The notes: generated by a model not told the origin, from the sequence alone. A DNA stretch of 64,000 nucleotides from Dipetalonema caudispina (GCA_013365325.1 JABVXV010000205.1:38921-102920), one strand, 5' to 3'; numbered from the stretch's first letter, positions 12,901 to 25,604 are shown. Translations and numbers: made by a program.

Positions 12901-15223
12901 TAAAATTCTTCGTAAAGTAATATTTAAGTCAAAAAAGGAAGACAAGTCAATTATATTAATGATATAATAATTGAAAGTTTTTTTTTTTTGAAGTTTTTAA
13001 ATAAATATGAAGTAAATTCCATGGAAAAATTATAAAATTACAAGTGTTTATTTTAATACTTTCGTGTTAAACTTTTGATACTTTCATTTTGCATCGACCA
13101 CCATCGTTCCAAGAATGCAATTTCACACCACATGAAACGCATTCGTGGATGATTGCGCATAAATACAATCATATTATCCAATATGGCATTTGTATCATTC
13201 AAATAATTGTTAAATGTTTTTAACCAACCTAAAATTCATTCCAATTGATTGCATCTTTTACTAAAATTTAAAATTTTTTTAACTTTTTTCTTTCCTTTTT
13301 CGTTTCCTTTTTTTCATTTAATGTTTTTTAAAAATAAAAAAAAAAAAAAAAAAAGCATATCTAATTTTAATTGATAAAATACGTTTCGAATTTTTTTATC
13401 TTTAAGAAATTTTTGCATATATAATTTCCTACAAAACAAATAATAATCGGTAGTGTTAATTTTTAAGTGTTTTTAAACAATCAAAAGATATGATATAGTA
13501 ATGGTAAGTAAATTATTCTGACGTAGAATGCGTAACTTGAATCAGTAACAATTTTGTACTATCATCCGATCAATTCTGTATCAAGTTAAGTAAAAAGTAA
13601 ATATAACATTTTTCCAAGAATACAAACGATAAGTGATATCTCTCAAAATTATATTCATAATAGAAAAAAAAAAAGAGGCTTATCTTACCCGGATCGACAT
13701 GAGTAAATGGTAAAACGTATACTTCCGTAATGTCTGAAATATTTTTCGTTCTCACTTTATATTGATGCTGTGATATTTGTTCAAGACCAACAATTTCTCG
13801 AAATAGGTCGAATGTCTAAAAAACATATTTAATTACTACATAAAATGACGATAATTGGTGAAATAAAATGAATGCAGAATTAAATATTCATATATTAAAA
13901 AAAAAAAAAAATAATTAATATAAAAGTTCGTTGAAAATGAGTAACCTGAAAAAAGTAAAAAAAAGCAATAAAATGGAATTATGAAATTTATATTTAATTA
14001 TTAATGACTAGAAAAAATAAGAAACTCCATTCTTAAGCAGTCGTAAATTATGAATTAACGGATTTAAATATAATCGAAATTCATCCATGAGTTGATTTCT
14101 AGTGCTAATTATTAGAAAGGAATTGGATTTTAATAATTCATTAATATCAGCACATTACGAGTAAAATGAAAACTGAACACTTCTTGATAGATTCCATGCT
14201 TAAATTTAATATTTAATCCAGGCAAATTTTTGAAAAATTGAAATTGAAGTATAATACTAAGTAAGTGAAAATTAGATTGTATCCTTGCAAAATAATTTAC
14301 TTTTCGTATCAAAACAATTTTTTCCTTATGTTTTTCGAAAATTATAAGTTTCCTTTAAGAATTGTTTTCAAAATTGAAAACAAATATAATTCAAGAAAAA
14401 ACTGAAGACAATTCAGCAAGAGAAAAAAAGATAATTAAATTAGTTACTGCAATTTATCATTCAAATTACTGTAGAAAATTTAACTGGCAATTTATCATAA
14501 CTTATGATCGAAACTCTAACTGATAATTTATGGTGATCAAACGGATGATTTGAGATAATCTGCGATAATTCGCGAAAGTTTAACCGAAAACATTTATCAA
14601 GTATCTAATTCTTACATTAAATTCAGTCTTTGCTTCCATTGGATATGTTTGAATACACTGAAATATCGTACCAGTACTTTCATCATCATTAAATTCCAAC
14701 AAATTGAAAATAAAAGTTATTGCTGGAGGAACAATTCGAAATTTGATCTAAAATTCAGTGATTCAATTGATGGAAATTAAATATATATAGATAGGAATAT
14801 CATCTTTTTTTCCTCTTATTTAGAAAATTTCTTCGTTTGATATGAAATATTTGACTTTTTTACTTCTCTTTTTTTTTTTTACTTGCTTTGAAATGTTTTG
14901 TAGCGAAAGTTTTCCTTTAAAAATCTCTTTAAGTAGATATTCATTCTGAGTTTAAAATTAGGGATACCACGGAATGAATCCCTCTGGTGCTAAGATATCT
15001 GAACTCTGCGCTAAAATTCAAACTGTTACATCCACTGTTGTTTAGTAACAAAAATTGTCAGAAAATTAATCAACTAATTAATAAAAATTAAATTGCAAAA
15101 TCTTAGCAGAAATTTAGAAATAACAAATCTTACCAAAAATAAGGAAAATACACAAAATCCAATTGCAAAAATACGACGCTTAGTATTAGTAAATCGAAAC
15201 GAGCTAATTTTTATCCGAACCAT
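3979..15223 (-). CDS. Golgi class II alpha-mannosidase (GH38, mannosidase II/III type), multi-exon
   Basis: Type II Golgi membrane glycosidase that trims mannose from N-glycans. Exons, 5' to 3' on the minus strand: 15134-15223, 14616-14747, 13689-13815, 13073-13228, 12611-12715, 11999-12172, 11365-11542, 10916-11095, 10383-10557, 9895-10033, one from 9659 (3' end unresolved), 8689-8828, 7726-7868, 7269-7391, 6820-6931, 6504-6640, 5889-6054, 5593-5720, 5159-5246, 4750-4922, 3979-4137 (TAA). The first exon gives a short basic cytoplasmic tail and one membrane anchor (FAIGFCVFSLFL). Catalytic landmarks are intact: THVDPGW (zinc His and Asp), SGSWVMTDEA (nucleophile Asp), DPFGHGP, CGPDPVVCCQYDF, GDDFRY, QHHDAITG (zinc His) and DRRLSMDDGKGLG; the C-terminus ends LEPNDFATYLIRFN. 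Predicted size is about 980-1,020 aa, slightly short for GMII. HVDPGW rather than the usual HNDPGW leaves AMAN-2 and AMAN-3 type both possible. Two joints are uncertain: 13073/12715 (alternative sites) and the exon from 9659 to 8828. Confidence 0.93.
5318..5358 (-). pseudogene. Degenerate duplicate of the adjacent mannosidase exon
   Basis: Read on the minus strand, this is a second copy of the 5' half of exon 5159-5246, about 110 bp upstream of it in the same intron. A CAG acceptor directly precedes it. It reads a run of five Gln and then FAYNTLNAQ, against HQRRFAYNTLNAH in the real exon; the differences inside FAYNTLNA are third-base changes. The copy then diverges and reads to a stop without a clear donor. 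It could be a decayed exon duplication or an alternative terminal exon. Confidence 0.55.
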
Positions 15224-15227
15224 CTTT

Positions 15228-15237
15228 CTGTAAATAT
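15228..15237 (-). promoter_or_regulatory. 3' splice site just upstream of the mannosidase ATG (likely SL trans-splice acceptor)
   Basis: On the minus strand ATATTTACAG is followed by AAAG and then ATG at 15223. A polypyrimidine/ACAG acceptor four bases before the start codon, with no upstream coding exon seen, fits nematode spliced-leader trans-splicing and supports this start. A 5' UTR cis-intron is the alternative. Confidence 0.55.
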
Positions 15238-18200
15238 CAATTATCAGTTAATTAAATTAAACTATTCAGAAAGTTTTTTTTTTTTTTTTTTTTTGAAATA
15301 CTTGCAATTTGTATCATGATGCTATGACAAAAATTGCAAATTTCATGGCTTATCATATGTTATGGCAATGATACAATTGTCCTATGTGTTGTAATTGTGA
15401 TAAGAGATGCTCTGACTGATAGTTATCCATTGTGTCCTGGATCTTGACAAGAATTTTATCATGAAAATGATAACTATCTAGAATTACGTTTGATTTAACG
15501 TAAGAAGCGTGATTATCGATATGTTTACTGAAAAAAAACAAAAAAAAAAAAATTCCGAGAAATGAACATTACTTTACAAAGTGAGAGGTTAAAGATCACA
15601 ATTTGTCATTATAATCAAAACAGTAAACAAATCATCATTTATGAAAACATTTATTCATTTATAAAGAAAAAACAAAACCTACGCATTTCAACGCAAATTT
15701 ATTGAGCAAAAGAAAATGAAAAAAGAAATGGATCACCCATATGTTAAGGATAAAAAATAATATAATGAAATTTAAAGTTTTTTCATTTAAAATTGAAATA
15801 ATAAATGAAATACACCTTTTTAATTAGCAAATATGCAAATTGATAAGTCACTTTTCTTCTTTTCCTCTCTCGATTTAATTTAAAAAATTATGGGAAATTA
15901 GTTTTTAACAAATTTTCTCTCTAATTTCTGTCATTTTTTGCAAAAATTTTATTATCCTTTCTAAAAAAAAAAAAAAGAAATTATATTGCATTTTGACAAT
16001 TTCACAAAGTATAAAATAGCTAGTCTAAGATAATATATCCTATATTCTGTAATATACTATAGGTTTTCTAAACGCTGTAAGATAATATCCTTGGTTAGCG
16101 AGCAATTATAAACTACATGATCCGGTTTTCAATGCAACAGTGTAATTAGTAAATAATAAATCAAAGCAATTGAAGAATCACAATTAAAACGAAGTAAATA
16201 GATAGTAGTGATTTTGTTAAATTTAAATCTGTGTTAGACGACTAAAAAAATTGAATCAAACTGTCAAATCGTCATAAAACATTATTTCTACTTTGTATTT
16301 CAGCAATGTAGTGTAAGTAATTTAAGCTCATATGGTGGTAATATTTTAAAGCTAAGTTTAAAAATTTCAACTATTATGATGGAATGAAAAAACACTGCTA
16401 AAATTTCTAAACTTCAAAACTTTTCTTCGTTTTTTGAGGACAGTAGAAAAGCAAACATATGCTTTTAAATTATTAGCAATTAACTTTTTGCTTGAAAGGC
16501 AAACTTACAAATAACTTAGGATGGATTGTTCCTTAGCAAATAGTAGTTTTTATTACACTGTGGATGATAACTGATACTGAATTCGCCATTATCTTAATTA
16601 ATAAAAATGGATTGATTACAATACCATACCTGAATTAGATTTAATTGAATCTAGTTCGGATACGGTATTTTCGTATGAATCCTGTAACCAACAGCAGCAT
16701 CAGATGAATAAAGATAAAATTTAGCGTAGTTATTCTTTAATAATCAAAAATTCAAACATAAAATTAGCTCAGCGATTTTTTTTGCTAATGAACAACATTT
16801 ATCCTAATTAAATCTTTTTTCTAACAGGTTTTTTCTCTAATCTAATTTAACTTTTTCCGATACTTCCATGTATTTTTACTGAAATTCGCTTGTTTTCCTC
16901 GGTTATGACAAATGAATTGTTTTTTTTTTCATGCATATTTATGAAATTTTCATATAACATCGCAAAATTGATAAATATATTATTGGCATTGTTTCGCTTT
17001 GATTTTTAACCCGTAATTCTAAACAAAAATCAAAACACTGATAACAATCATTCGAAATGATTTGTGCTACATATATGATGTGCAATTAAAACAAATATAA
17101 TGTAAGATTTTCAAATGGAGGTGTCGAGAAAATTTTCAACATATTTTGAAAAGTTGAAATTCGAACAACTAATATTTCATGTTATATTTATATAAGGATA
17201 TTTAGCAATGAGTGCTATTATTAAATCTTTTGCTTGCTAAAGATGAGAAAGAATAAGTTGCAGATTGTTTAATTGTCTCTCGAAGCTATTAATTAGTTAC
17301 CCTTTAGGGATATTAATTACTATATATGTACATATATATATATATGTACATAATTGAAAATTCAATTCAGATTGATTAGTTTCATATTGCCACATATGGA
17401 TTGAAATCATTTGTTATGCAAAATCTAATTCAACTTTTTTAGTTATTCTATTCCTGCCTTATAAAATTTCAATTCTAGCAAATTTGATTTCACAAATAGA
17501 AGAAAAAAGTTAGCCGGTGCAAAAAAAATAACTTTTGAATAGAAATAAATCACAAAGTCAATTTCTTGTTGCATAATATGCTATGTGAAAATTGAAAGAA
17601 GTGAGAAAAAAATTTGATTAATGAAAGAAATAATTATATATTTATTTAATAGCACTTTTATCCTATCGTTAATAATAAATTTCATCAATAAATAATAATA
17701 ATATCACATTACCTAAAACAATATAGCACATTAATTTAATAAGAAATCTTTATTGACAGTATAACAAATAATAACGATATCATATCCTCCCACAAATAAG
17801 TGTATTAATATTAATTGTAAAATAAGTAGTCATATATACAAATGAATTATTACCAGGATATTACCATAAAATAATTATTTACAACTGCGTACGGTATTAC
17901 AACTAATAGTAATGACGGAAAATTTTCTATAAATAAAGTTGTTTGAACTACATCTGCAAGTGGGTAAATATAGATAAATCATTATCCTTTCACAATTTAA
18001 AATTTTTGTAAACATACCTTTCACTACTCCATTTTTATTCCTTTCTTGATTGGATCTATTACCATTTCAAATTTCCAAAATTGTATGCCTTGCGTGAATT
18101 ATACCACTTCAAATTTTACTTCAACTATTTACGATCCATTTAGTACTCTTCTCAGGTAATTATTATATATACTTATCGCCACTGATAAATATATATGCAT

Positions 18201-19282
18201 AATTTTATTTAATGAAACTGACAAAAGGAAGTTTACTTCCAAACTGTACAATTTTAGATATCTTTGAAGTTGATTCAATATTTGGATTTCAATTTATAAA
18301 AAGAATGAATGTACAACGGGAAAGAACAAAAAAAGATACAAATTCCAAAACATTTTAATCAGTTATGTGCATTAACTTCAAATCACTAAGTTTTCGTCTC
18401 GTGCTTCTTTTTTTTTTTTGCTTTCTTTTGTAATTTTTTTTTTTTTTTTTTTTTGAAGTTACAACTTTTTCTCGTTCTTTTGACTTAAAACTATTTCAAT
18501 GATAAGGAATGGAATATAGGATTGAACTCTAGCATTTTTCAACTCCAATAATTTTAATACTGAATTTTAGCAGTTTGTCGTAGTTAGCTCAGGGAGACTT
18601 ATATAACTATATTTAAAAATAACATTTCGAATAATCCTCTCGTACTGAGGGTATTGCAAGCAGGAAAGAAAAATTGAAGATGTTTGTTGCATCCAGTTAA
18701 CTCATTTTTATCAAATAATTATCCTTAATCGAAATAGGTTGCTTACGATCTTCCTATCTCCCATCCTTTTCAAACAGTTCACCAGACCATTCTTATTTTT
18801 ATGTTCGCTCATGTTGAATACAGCCGAAACTTTAATTATAAATTCTCAGGTAAGTAGAAATATAAACAGAAATATGAGCAGTTAAAAACACAAACATAAA
18901 ATTGAAATATTCGTAATTAAATTAAGATCCAAAAAAATAACTGAATTCCTAAAAAGAAATAAGGTCAATAGTTCAATCCTGTAGAAATGAATGCTTTCCA
19001 GACGTAAAGTTTCTAATGCTTTGATAAAAAACTCCGATTTCTAATGTCTCATCAGCTGGATAAAAATTATCAAAACTCACAACTTCGCATCAATATAAGT
19101 TCTCGTCAGTTAGTTAAAGATTTACTATAAGCTGACCTATTAATAGCTACTTGATTCAAACAGAGAAACCGTAGAAAAAAAAACATATCATTAACAACTT
19201 GCAGAAAAAAGATTACCGGCTGAATACAATTAATCAAAGAACTAAAAGAACTGAAATTCACCGATAAACACCGATTAAATCG
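15230..19282. other. Intergenic region between two minus-strand genes
   Basis: About 4 kb with no supported exon chain. It holds long T tracts (15280-15294, 18410-18457), a TA-rich palindromic stretch with two TATATGTACATA-type blocks (about 17321-17352), and an rRNA-like fragment near 18.6 kb. It should contain the 5' flank of the mannosidase gene (read leftwards from 15.2 kb would be the gene, so the flank is 15.2 kb upwards) and the 3' UTR of the SMYD gene. Confidence 0.55.
18600..18760 (-). pseudogene. Possible relic of large-subunit rRNA (sarcin-ricin region)
   Basis: On the minus strand 18636-18649 reads CTCAGTACGAGAGG, a word that matches the near-universal eukaryotic LSU rRNA sequence around the sarcin-ricin loop. 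About 100 nt 5' of it is GATCGTAAGCAACCTA, loosely like the GACCGTCGTGAGACAGG segment that precedes the loop in 28S rRNA, and TTGCAATA also precedes the 14-mer. Spacing and the downstream part have drifted, so this would be an old nuclear rDNA or mitochondrial LSU fragment, not a working gene. Confidence 0.3.
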
Positions 19283-22200
19283 TTACGACGAAGCACTGCC
19301 TACACTTTTTTCTAAATCATTCAACAATCTGGCAGTGTTAAATGCAAAACCACTGTCAGAACCATAGCTTTCGCATATCATTTTAAAAGCCTGGAAATTC
19401 GGCAAATTAGCATATTGAATCATATGTTAATTAGTATTCAATAGAGTCAAAAGATATTTTTTTGTGAAGATCCAACGAGAAGGTAAATTTTAAGAAGTTT
19501 AAGAGCATAGGAATATTGTAGAACAACTTAGCGGAAATTTCAGAAATGCTGATTCAGTGTTATCTTTTTTGAGAGAGGAAAGGTGGGGAATATAAATTGG
19601 TGGGGAAACTTGCATAATAAATACTGATAATCTAAAAAAGATCGTATAATATACAAAAATACAAATCTACGTAAAACATAGGAATAAAAACTGCGAAATA
19701 TAGTTTTGCAGAAAAAGCTAAACAGGCCTATAAAATCGGGAAAACTGCCAAACAACAGGCATAATGGCTACATGAACTAAAAACAGCAAACCTTTCGCAA
19801 TACAGGAAGAGATTCCTGATTATGCTGTAGCATCAACAACTTTGCATACTCAAACATGCGCACAGAAGGCGAAGGATGACCCTTTGGATAATATGTCCTG
19901 AAACATAATGTGCACCAATCGACGGTGAAATTTAAGACAGAAAAAATATTCTTTAAATTGGAAATGAAAATGAAATTCAAATTGTACTGATTTTCAAAAT
20001 TCTCATTAAATCCTATTAAATCTAGAAATTCAATCATTTAATTCTTTCAAAATCTCGAAAAACCTGTAGCAAAGGAGAGTTTTTTCGGCATATTCGACCG
20101 CTTCATCATACTTTTCATTATTTACCGCTGAGACCATGATATTTTCGGCAAGTTTACAAAGAGGAACATTATAAGGCGAGAAAATTTCTTTGAATTCGTC
20201 ATATGAATCTATCAGTTCATCTAAGCTCTTTTCCGTAGATCCTTAAAATAATGAAGGGAACGAAAATAGTTGCAGAAAATAAACTTCAATATTTTTATTG
20301 ATCAGATAAAGATTTGAACCAAACATTAAAATGGAAGGCATTCTGGATGTCTAGGCCTAATTTCTTCAACACTTAAGAATCTAAATGATTTTAATTTCTC
20401 ATAAAAACTCACCATAAGTTATCAATTGTTGGTATGATTTTTGTAAACGATCAAAATTAAAAACTGAGATCTCGCCACAAACTTTACATCGCGTTTCTGC
20501 ATGATCATTTTCAGGACTATATGGACAGAAACCATCTTTGCATTTGGTACATCGTAGAGAGCATTTCAGTCGATCCTGAAGTTTGTTAAAATCATAAAGT
20601 TATCAATCTCTACAATTTAAAGATGATCATATAAACAAATGTGCTTTCATCAAACGACCAAGTATTTATCAAATACTACCTAGCAAGCAAATAACTTACC
20701 ATTTCAACATCTTGACAAATTTCACAATTACATAAAAAATTGTGCTGCTTTTGCAGGGTTTCACATCGTGTAGACCTAAGATCCAACAAGTCACAGTATG
20801 GGATCCGCAGCTGTAATTTATTGCTTAATATGCAAGTAGATGAATAAATCAATAGTAAGTCAAAAAATCCAAACAAAACTCGGACTCCGAAACTATGAAC
20901 CTCTTTAACAAACTTCGAAAATGTAAGCCCCTTTAAAGAATTTTCTTAGGTTGAAATATACGCCGTCAGGATTTCTTTCTGTCCATCCATATGATTTTCA
21001 TGATTAATGTATACCAATTTAACACTAAATATTTTAAAGGATAACAACAAACATCATCGCTGTATTCCATTATATTTTTGTTCAAGGACCTTAAGATTGC
21101 TTTCGTACCACTGAAAATGATAAACGCATCTGGTTTACAGCTATGATCCAAAGCTGAAAGTCTGGAAAAAAACATGTCAAATACTAGTGTGCTGAATTCA
21201 AAAACAATGAAATTTACAAAATAAAACAGAATAAGAATGACAATATTGCTTCAAAACGAAGTGGAAGAAGCAGTATCTCAACTGATGCCGACATGAAAAG
21301 GGTTTCATAACAATGTAATGCTTCTTATTGCTAAAATAGCTTATTTAAATCAATGAGAAAATTAGCAAAAAAATATAGTAAGGTATTGATGTTTATCTGA
21401 GGAATAAATAATATATTCATTTCTAAACAGATTTCCGATCTGAAAAAAGTTTCCAAACAGGAAACAAAGAAAAAAAAAAACTAAACAGCAAGAAAAGAAA
21501 TGTAAACTGTACAATTTAAACTAGTTTCTTAGAACTATGGAAAGAGTGTAGAAATACTAATTTTAGAAATGAGTTCGTCTTCGGTTGTACTTAACCAAAA
21601 AAAATAAATAAATAACCAACCCCAGATAAACTGCAAGACCAATTCTATTTAAACACGAATCTGTGATTACCAATGCATTGGTCAAAATCTGCAATAACTT
21701 ACCCATTATCAGTTGGTAGAATTATTTAAGGAAAAGTAAAAGTAATGAAAACTATTTCAAAATGAATACTGATTTATAGAATCTTTCACTTTGTTTGACA
21801 ACTTATAGCGATAAGTAGTATAGTAGCATTGCCTAATGGTAAAAGAAGAAAGAGTTCTGTTTCATGACATATTGAAACAACATGAGGAGAGAAGGTACAC
21901 ATCAAGTTAAACCATTTTTTATAAGAATGAGATTTGATATTGTCAACGAAAACGACCTTCAACTCAGTATGAAACATAACCTGAGCCTAAATCTCCAGAA
22001 GATGATTCTCGTTAATAGCATTCTAACTACTAATATTTAGCATAGATTATGAATAATTGAGTCCTTTCAACACTGAAAAAAAGAAATAAAAATAAGTTGA
22101 AAAGCTTACCTTACAAAAAATATCGAATATTTCAGTACTGGATGGCATGTTGCCTAACGGAAGGTAATCTTTGATCACATGTGCAATGGCTATGAAACCA

Positions 22201-24311
22201 TTCCTCTTTTCTTCATCTTTCTCGATATCAGCAGCATCTTTAAAGATATTAAGTGTTGCATGTTAGTCAAGAAATATTTCGGCAACGTTTTGATTCGATG
22301 CTACAAAATTAACTGAAGTGAAAGATCAAGCTTTAAAGAAAAGGTCATCTGTAAACACTAACAAATTCTATTTGCTTAATTCTTAGTGTTTGCGAAATGA
22401 AATATCCCCTCATTATTAGTAATTTCATCTTATTCGTAGTAAAAGTAAAGGAAAAAACATAGTGCAGCACAATCTCCAGTAAAATCAGACGTAGGGACTT
22501 CATGTTGAGTGGCAAAGGTTTGCAATAATCGAAGAAAACTTATCTACCTTAAACTTAGAGGAAGCTAAGAAGTTCCAAACAAATCAAACTAGCAATTATG
22601 AACCATCAACAGCTTAAGCAACGGAGAAACTAAGTAGAATTGGGTGATGGGCGAATCTTTTTGCCACTTCCGGAGGACTACTTCACAATCTATTTCGAAT
22701 ACGCCTCATTCGGTAATACGCAAAATTCTGGCAAATAGCTGAAAAAGGAATGAAACTTACGACTTTTTAAGGAAGCAAAAATACGTCCATTGAAAGCAGG
22801 ATTTTTATCACCACGGTGTTGTAATGTCATGATCAACCTGCCTATTAGTCGAGGTATTGATTCGGGAATACGTGGTGCCACACGTGACAAGTATGAGCAT
22901 TCTATCTGGAAGGAATAAATTCTAGAATCAAACAAAGAGCATCACTACCAATAGATCATATTAGTTATTAAAAAGACGAGAAAGAGTCTGTAANNNNNNN
23001 NNNNNNNNNNNNNNNNNNNNNNNNNNNNNNNNNNNNNNNNNNNNNNNNNNNNNNNNNNNNNNNNNNNNNNNNNNNNNNNNNNNNNNNNNNNNNCAACAGT
23101 TGAGTTTTGATTCTTAGCCGGAGGAAATTTCATCATATCAAGTATCCAATCGATTCTGCTCAGAGATTTTAGGATGCTATATTAATAGCTCATACTTAAC
23201 TTCTGGTTCGATACTTATTATTTCCATCTCAAACCACTATCCATAAGTGGGCCACTTTCATTATTTGTTTTGCAATGGATTGGCAAAACTAAATTTCGGT
23301 GACAAGTGAATTTAGTGAAAATAAGCAAACCTTATGCGTAAGCCAATCTTTCTTCTGACACTTCGTGTTACAGTAATGAGCGAACTTACAGCGAGCACAA
23401 CGATTTAGTTTTCCTTCAATATCTCTAAAACGGAACATTTTAAACATTACAAACTGCGAAGAAAAAAAAAAGAGAAAGAAGCAAAGACAAGGAGAAAAGT
23501 TAAACTTAAAACAAATCAAACAGTTATCAAAGTAAATCAATGGAAATAAACAAGTACCTTTAAAAAAAAAAACATTAAACTATTACTGGCTACCTTAAAT
23601 ATCTTTCATGCTGCAGCGAGTCAAAATTGAAATTCAAAATTTCCAAATTCAAAAAATTTCATCTAGAGATGGAATTTTCTACTACAAGTACCAGTTAAAA
23701 TCGTTAAACTCCTAAAACCGATTTCGTGCTAGCCTACTGGTTTAAAATTGATATTAAAGCTTAACTTTCAAATGAAGCAAGTTCAAATCAATCCTATGAG
23801 TTTGAAATTAGCTATTTCTCCTATTGCTTCAACTTCTCCTCACTCTCTTTCTCGTGTGTCTATATTTCAATTTCAACTTCAGAATTCCTTAACAGACTCC
23901 TTTTGAGTAAGAATACCACTGAATAATGTTATTTCCTAGATTAAAAGTTCAGCAGTCAAGTTTCTATCATCTGTCCTAACTGATAGGAAAATTAGTGAAT
24001 GAATTATCCTTCCATCCGAGAAAAACAATCAAAACAGATTGTCAAGTATTTGTTATTCGCTATAATTTTTCATCTTGGACCATTTCCTTTTTTTTTTTTT
24101 TGCACAGCTATAAAGCTAGAGGTGTACCTTGAGATATCATTTCAAGTGATGGCAATTTTAGGCTAAATTATCTAATCTAACTTGAAATCAATCAAAATTA
24201 CCTCTCCCATATCGGTATCATACAATGGGAACACACTTTATCAACAAATTTACTGTCAACCACATGCGCCAATGGCATTTCCTCAACCAATGTAGTAATA
24301 ACCGTAGCCAT
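19283..24311 (-). CDS. SMYD-family protein (MYND zinc finger + SET domain + C-terminal TPR-like helices)
   Basis: Putative lysine methyltransferase of the SMYD family. Exons on the minus strand: 24202-24311, 23331-23424, 22761-22905, 22110-22237, 21621-21688, 21053-21161, 20700-20810, 20413-20575, 20064-20241, 19792-19897, 19283-19390 (TAA). All phases agree and total 1,320 nt (439 aa), close to SMYD3. The MYND finger is complete: C27, C30, C46, C49, C55, C59, H67, C71. The SET core LSALDHSCKPDAFIIF (residues 183-198) is followed by LRIPYCDLL with the conserved Tyr223 and post-SET cysteines (FLCNCEIC, then KCSLRCTKC). The C-terminal helices (LLCYRTYYPKGHPSPSVRMF, LRKAFKMICESYGSDSGF) match the SMYD3-type tail. 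Two oddities: the motif is DHSCxPD instead of NHSCxPN, and the N-terminal half of SET (GxG SAM-binding stretch) is not encoded from this start. Start supported by an acceptor 3 nt upstream. One intron holds a sequence gap. Confidence 0.9.
22994..23093. other. Assembly gap (100 N)
   Basis: Exactly 100 N within the intron between SMYD exons 23331-23424 and 22761-22905. Those exons join in phase (THK|IEC completes the MYND finger), so no coding exon needs to lie in the gap. Confidence 0.99.
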
Positions 24312-24314
24312 TAC

Positions 24315-24325
24315 CTGAAAATGAT
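24315..24325 (-). promoter_or_regulatory. 3' splice site 3 nt upstream of the SMYD ATG
   Basis: On the minus strand ATCATTTTCAG precedes GTA and then ATG at 24311. This is a strong acceptor. It may be an SL trans-splice site, which fixes the start, or it may join an unseen upstream exon carrying the missing N-terminal part of the SET domain. I searched upstream by eye and did not find such an exon. Confidence 0.6.
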
Positions 24326-25156
24326 AAATTAAACAAGACTTTTTGCTCCCCCAAAAACTATAATGAATAGAAAAGATGTATATGCTTGTATTAGCAAACC
24401 GGTTGAAACATTTCGGAATCTTGCAAAATACTGCCAAAATTGCTTCTATAATTTGACTAATATCATAGGTGATAAACGAATTCCGAATGCAACAAGTTTT
24501 GCAATATTTAAATGTATTTCATGAAAGCAAAAATTGTCTGAACGAAAACATACCAACAAACCGATTGAACTGTTTTGAAATTTTATGAACTATCGCTATA
24601 ATTGTCTCTGCGATTCAGCTAGCGAATACAGCAAGTACATTAGGATAATCGATTGAATTGAATTGAACCGTTTTGAAATCGTATAATTTCGAAATCTAGA
24701 TGATCTCATAGAAAAGATGTAAAAGAATTCTGAATGGTAATAACTATTCTCACAAATATTAGTTTACATCGTTTTTATCCTACCAATGAATTATAGTAAA
24801 ACTATAGAATTTAAAATCATTTAAGAAAAAAATTCAAAAATGTAAATTTTCTAAAACTTTACGAAATATAACGTTAACGAGGAGTGTTTATAGATCAATG
24901 ACGAATTGGAATTAGTACACGTAGTGAAGAAGCTACAAATGAATGTATTGGAATGAATTGGAAATGAATTACTTGAAAATTAGTTTGAAATTTAGATTTG
25001 TTTTCTAATTATTTCATCGTTTAGAAGTTAATTTGAATGTAATATTTAGCATAAATCAATTTCCTATTATACGAAAGAAAATACTACTTATCTTCTGCAT
25101 ATTGCAATATACATTTCCAAAATACAAAATGCATGGTAATTAATTAATCATTTTTA

Positions 25157-25199
25157 AATGCATGTACTGCATGCATGTATTGCATGCAGTACATGCATT
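25157..25199. repeat. Perfect inverted repeat, 19-bp arms, 5-nt loop
   Basis: The left arm 25157-25175 starts AATGCATGTACTGCATGCA, the loop is TGTAT, and the right arm 25181-25199 is its exact reverse complement. The arms are themselves rich in TGCATGCA. It lies about 850 bp upstream of the SMYD start and 1.9 kb upstream of the MSH4 start. Confidence 0.9.
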
Positions 25200-25571
25200 G
25201 TAATAGCATTAAGTGAAACTAAACACCAACAAAGCATATATGCTTGCATTATTTTCTTCCTTTGGATGAGGCAAAATAGCTTAATTTGTTTTATTATTTT
25301 TCTTCCTTTTAAATTATTTTAATAAAATGTAAGTGTTAGGTCCTAAATTAATAATAATTAAATTTCCTCAAATTTTTATGCAAAACAATAAATAGCGCAA
25401 ATTTAAAAGATAGGAAAGAAAAAGAGAATTTCCACGACTTTATATAACAAATAAAAATGAAAGAAATCCCGACTTAACTAAATACAAGTTTACCCAAAGT
25501 ACAAATTTCTTTATTTTTCACTTTCATAGTTATCTTTGTAAAATTTAAAATAATCAAAGATTGCTTTTTTT

Positions 25572-25604
25572 GAGAGAGAGAAAGAGAGAGAGAGAGAGAG
25601 AAAA
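25572..25604. repeat. (GA)n microsatellite
   Basis: A run of GA dinucleotides with one AAA interruption, in intergenic DNA. Confidence 0.85.

Noticed and set aside
14950..15010. Possible extra mannosidase exon after a TTTTAG acceptor
   Set aside because: The phase-0 reading hits a stop within a few codons, and exons 15134-15223 and 14616-14747 already join in phase.
17320..17352. TA-rich palindrome as a terminator or origin
   Set aside because: It is explained by simple TA repeats around GTAC; no other supporting signal.
24390..24710. Loosely repeated ACCG..TTGAA..TTTTGAAAT blocks as a repeat family
   Set aside because: Similarity is limited to short words in AT-rich DNA; I could not support a defined repeat unit.
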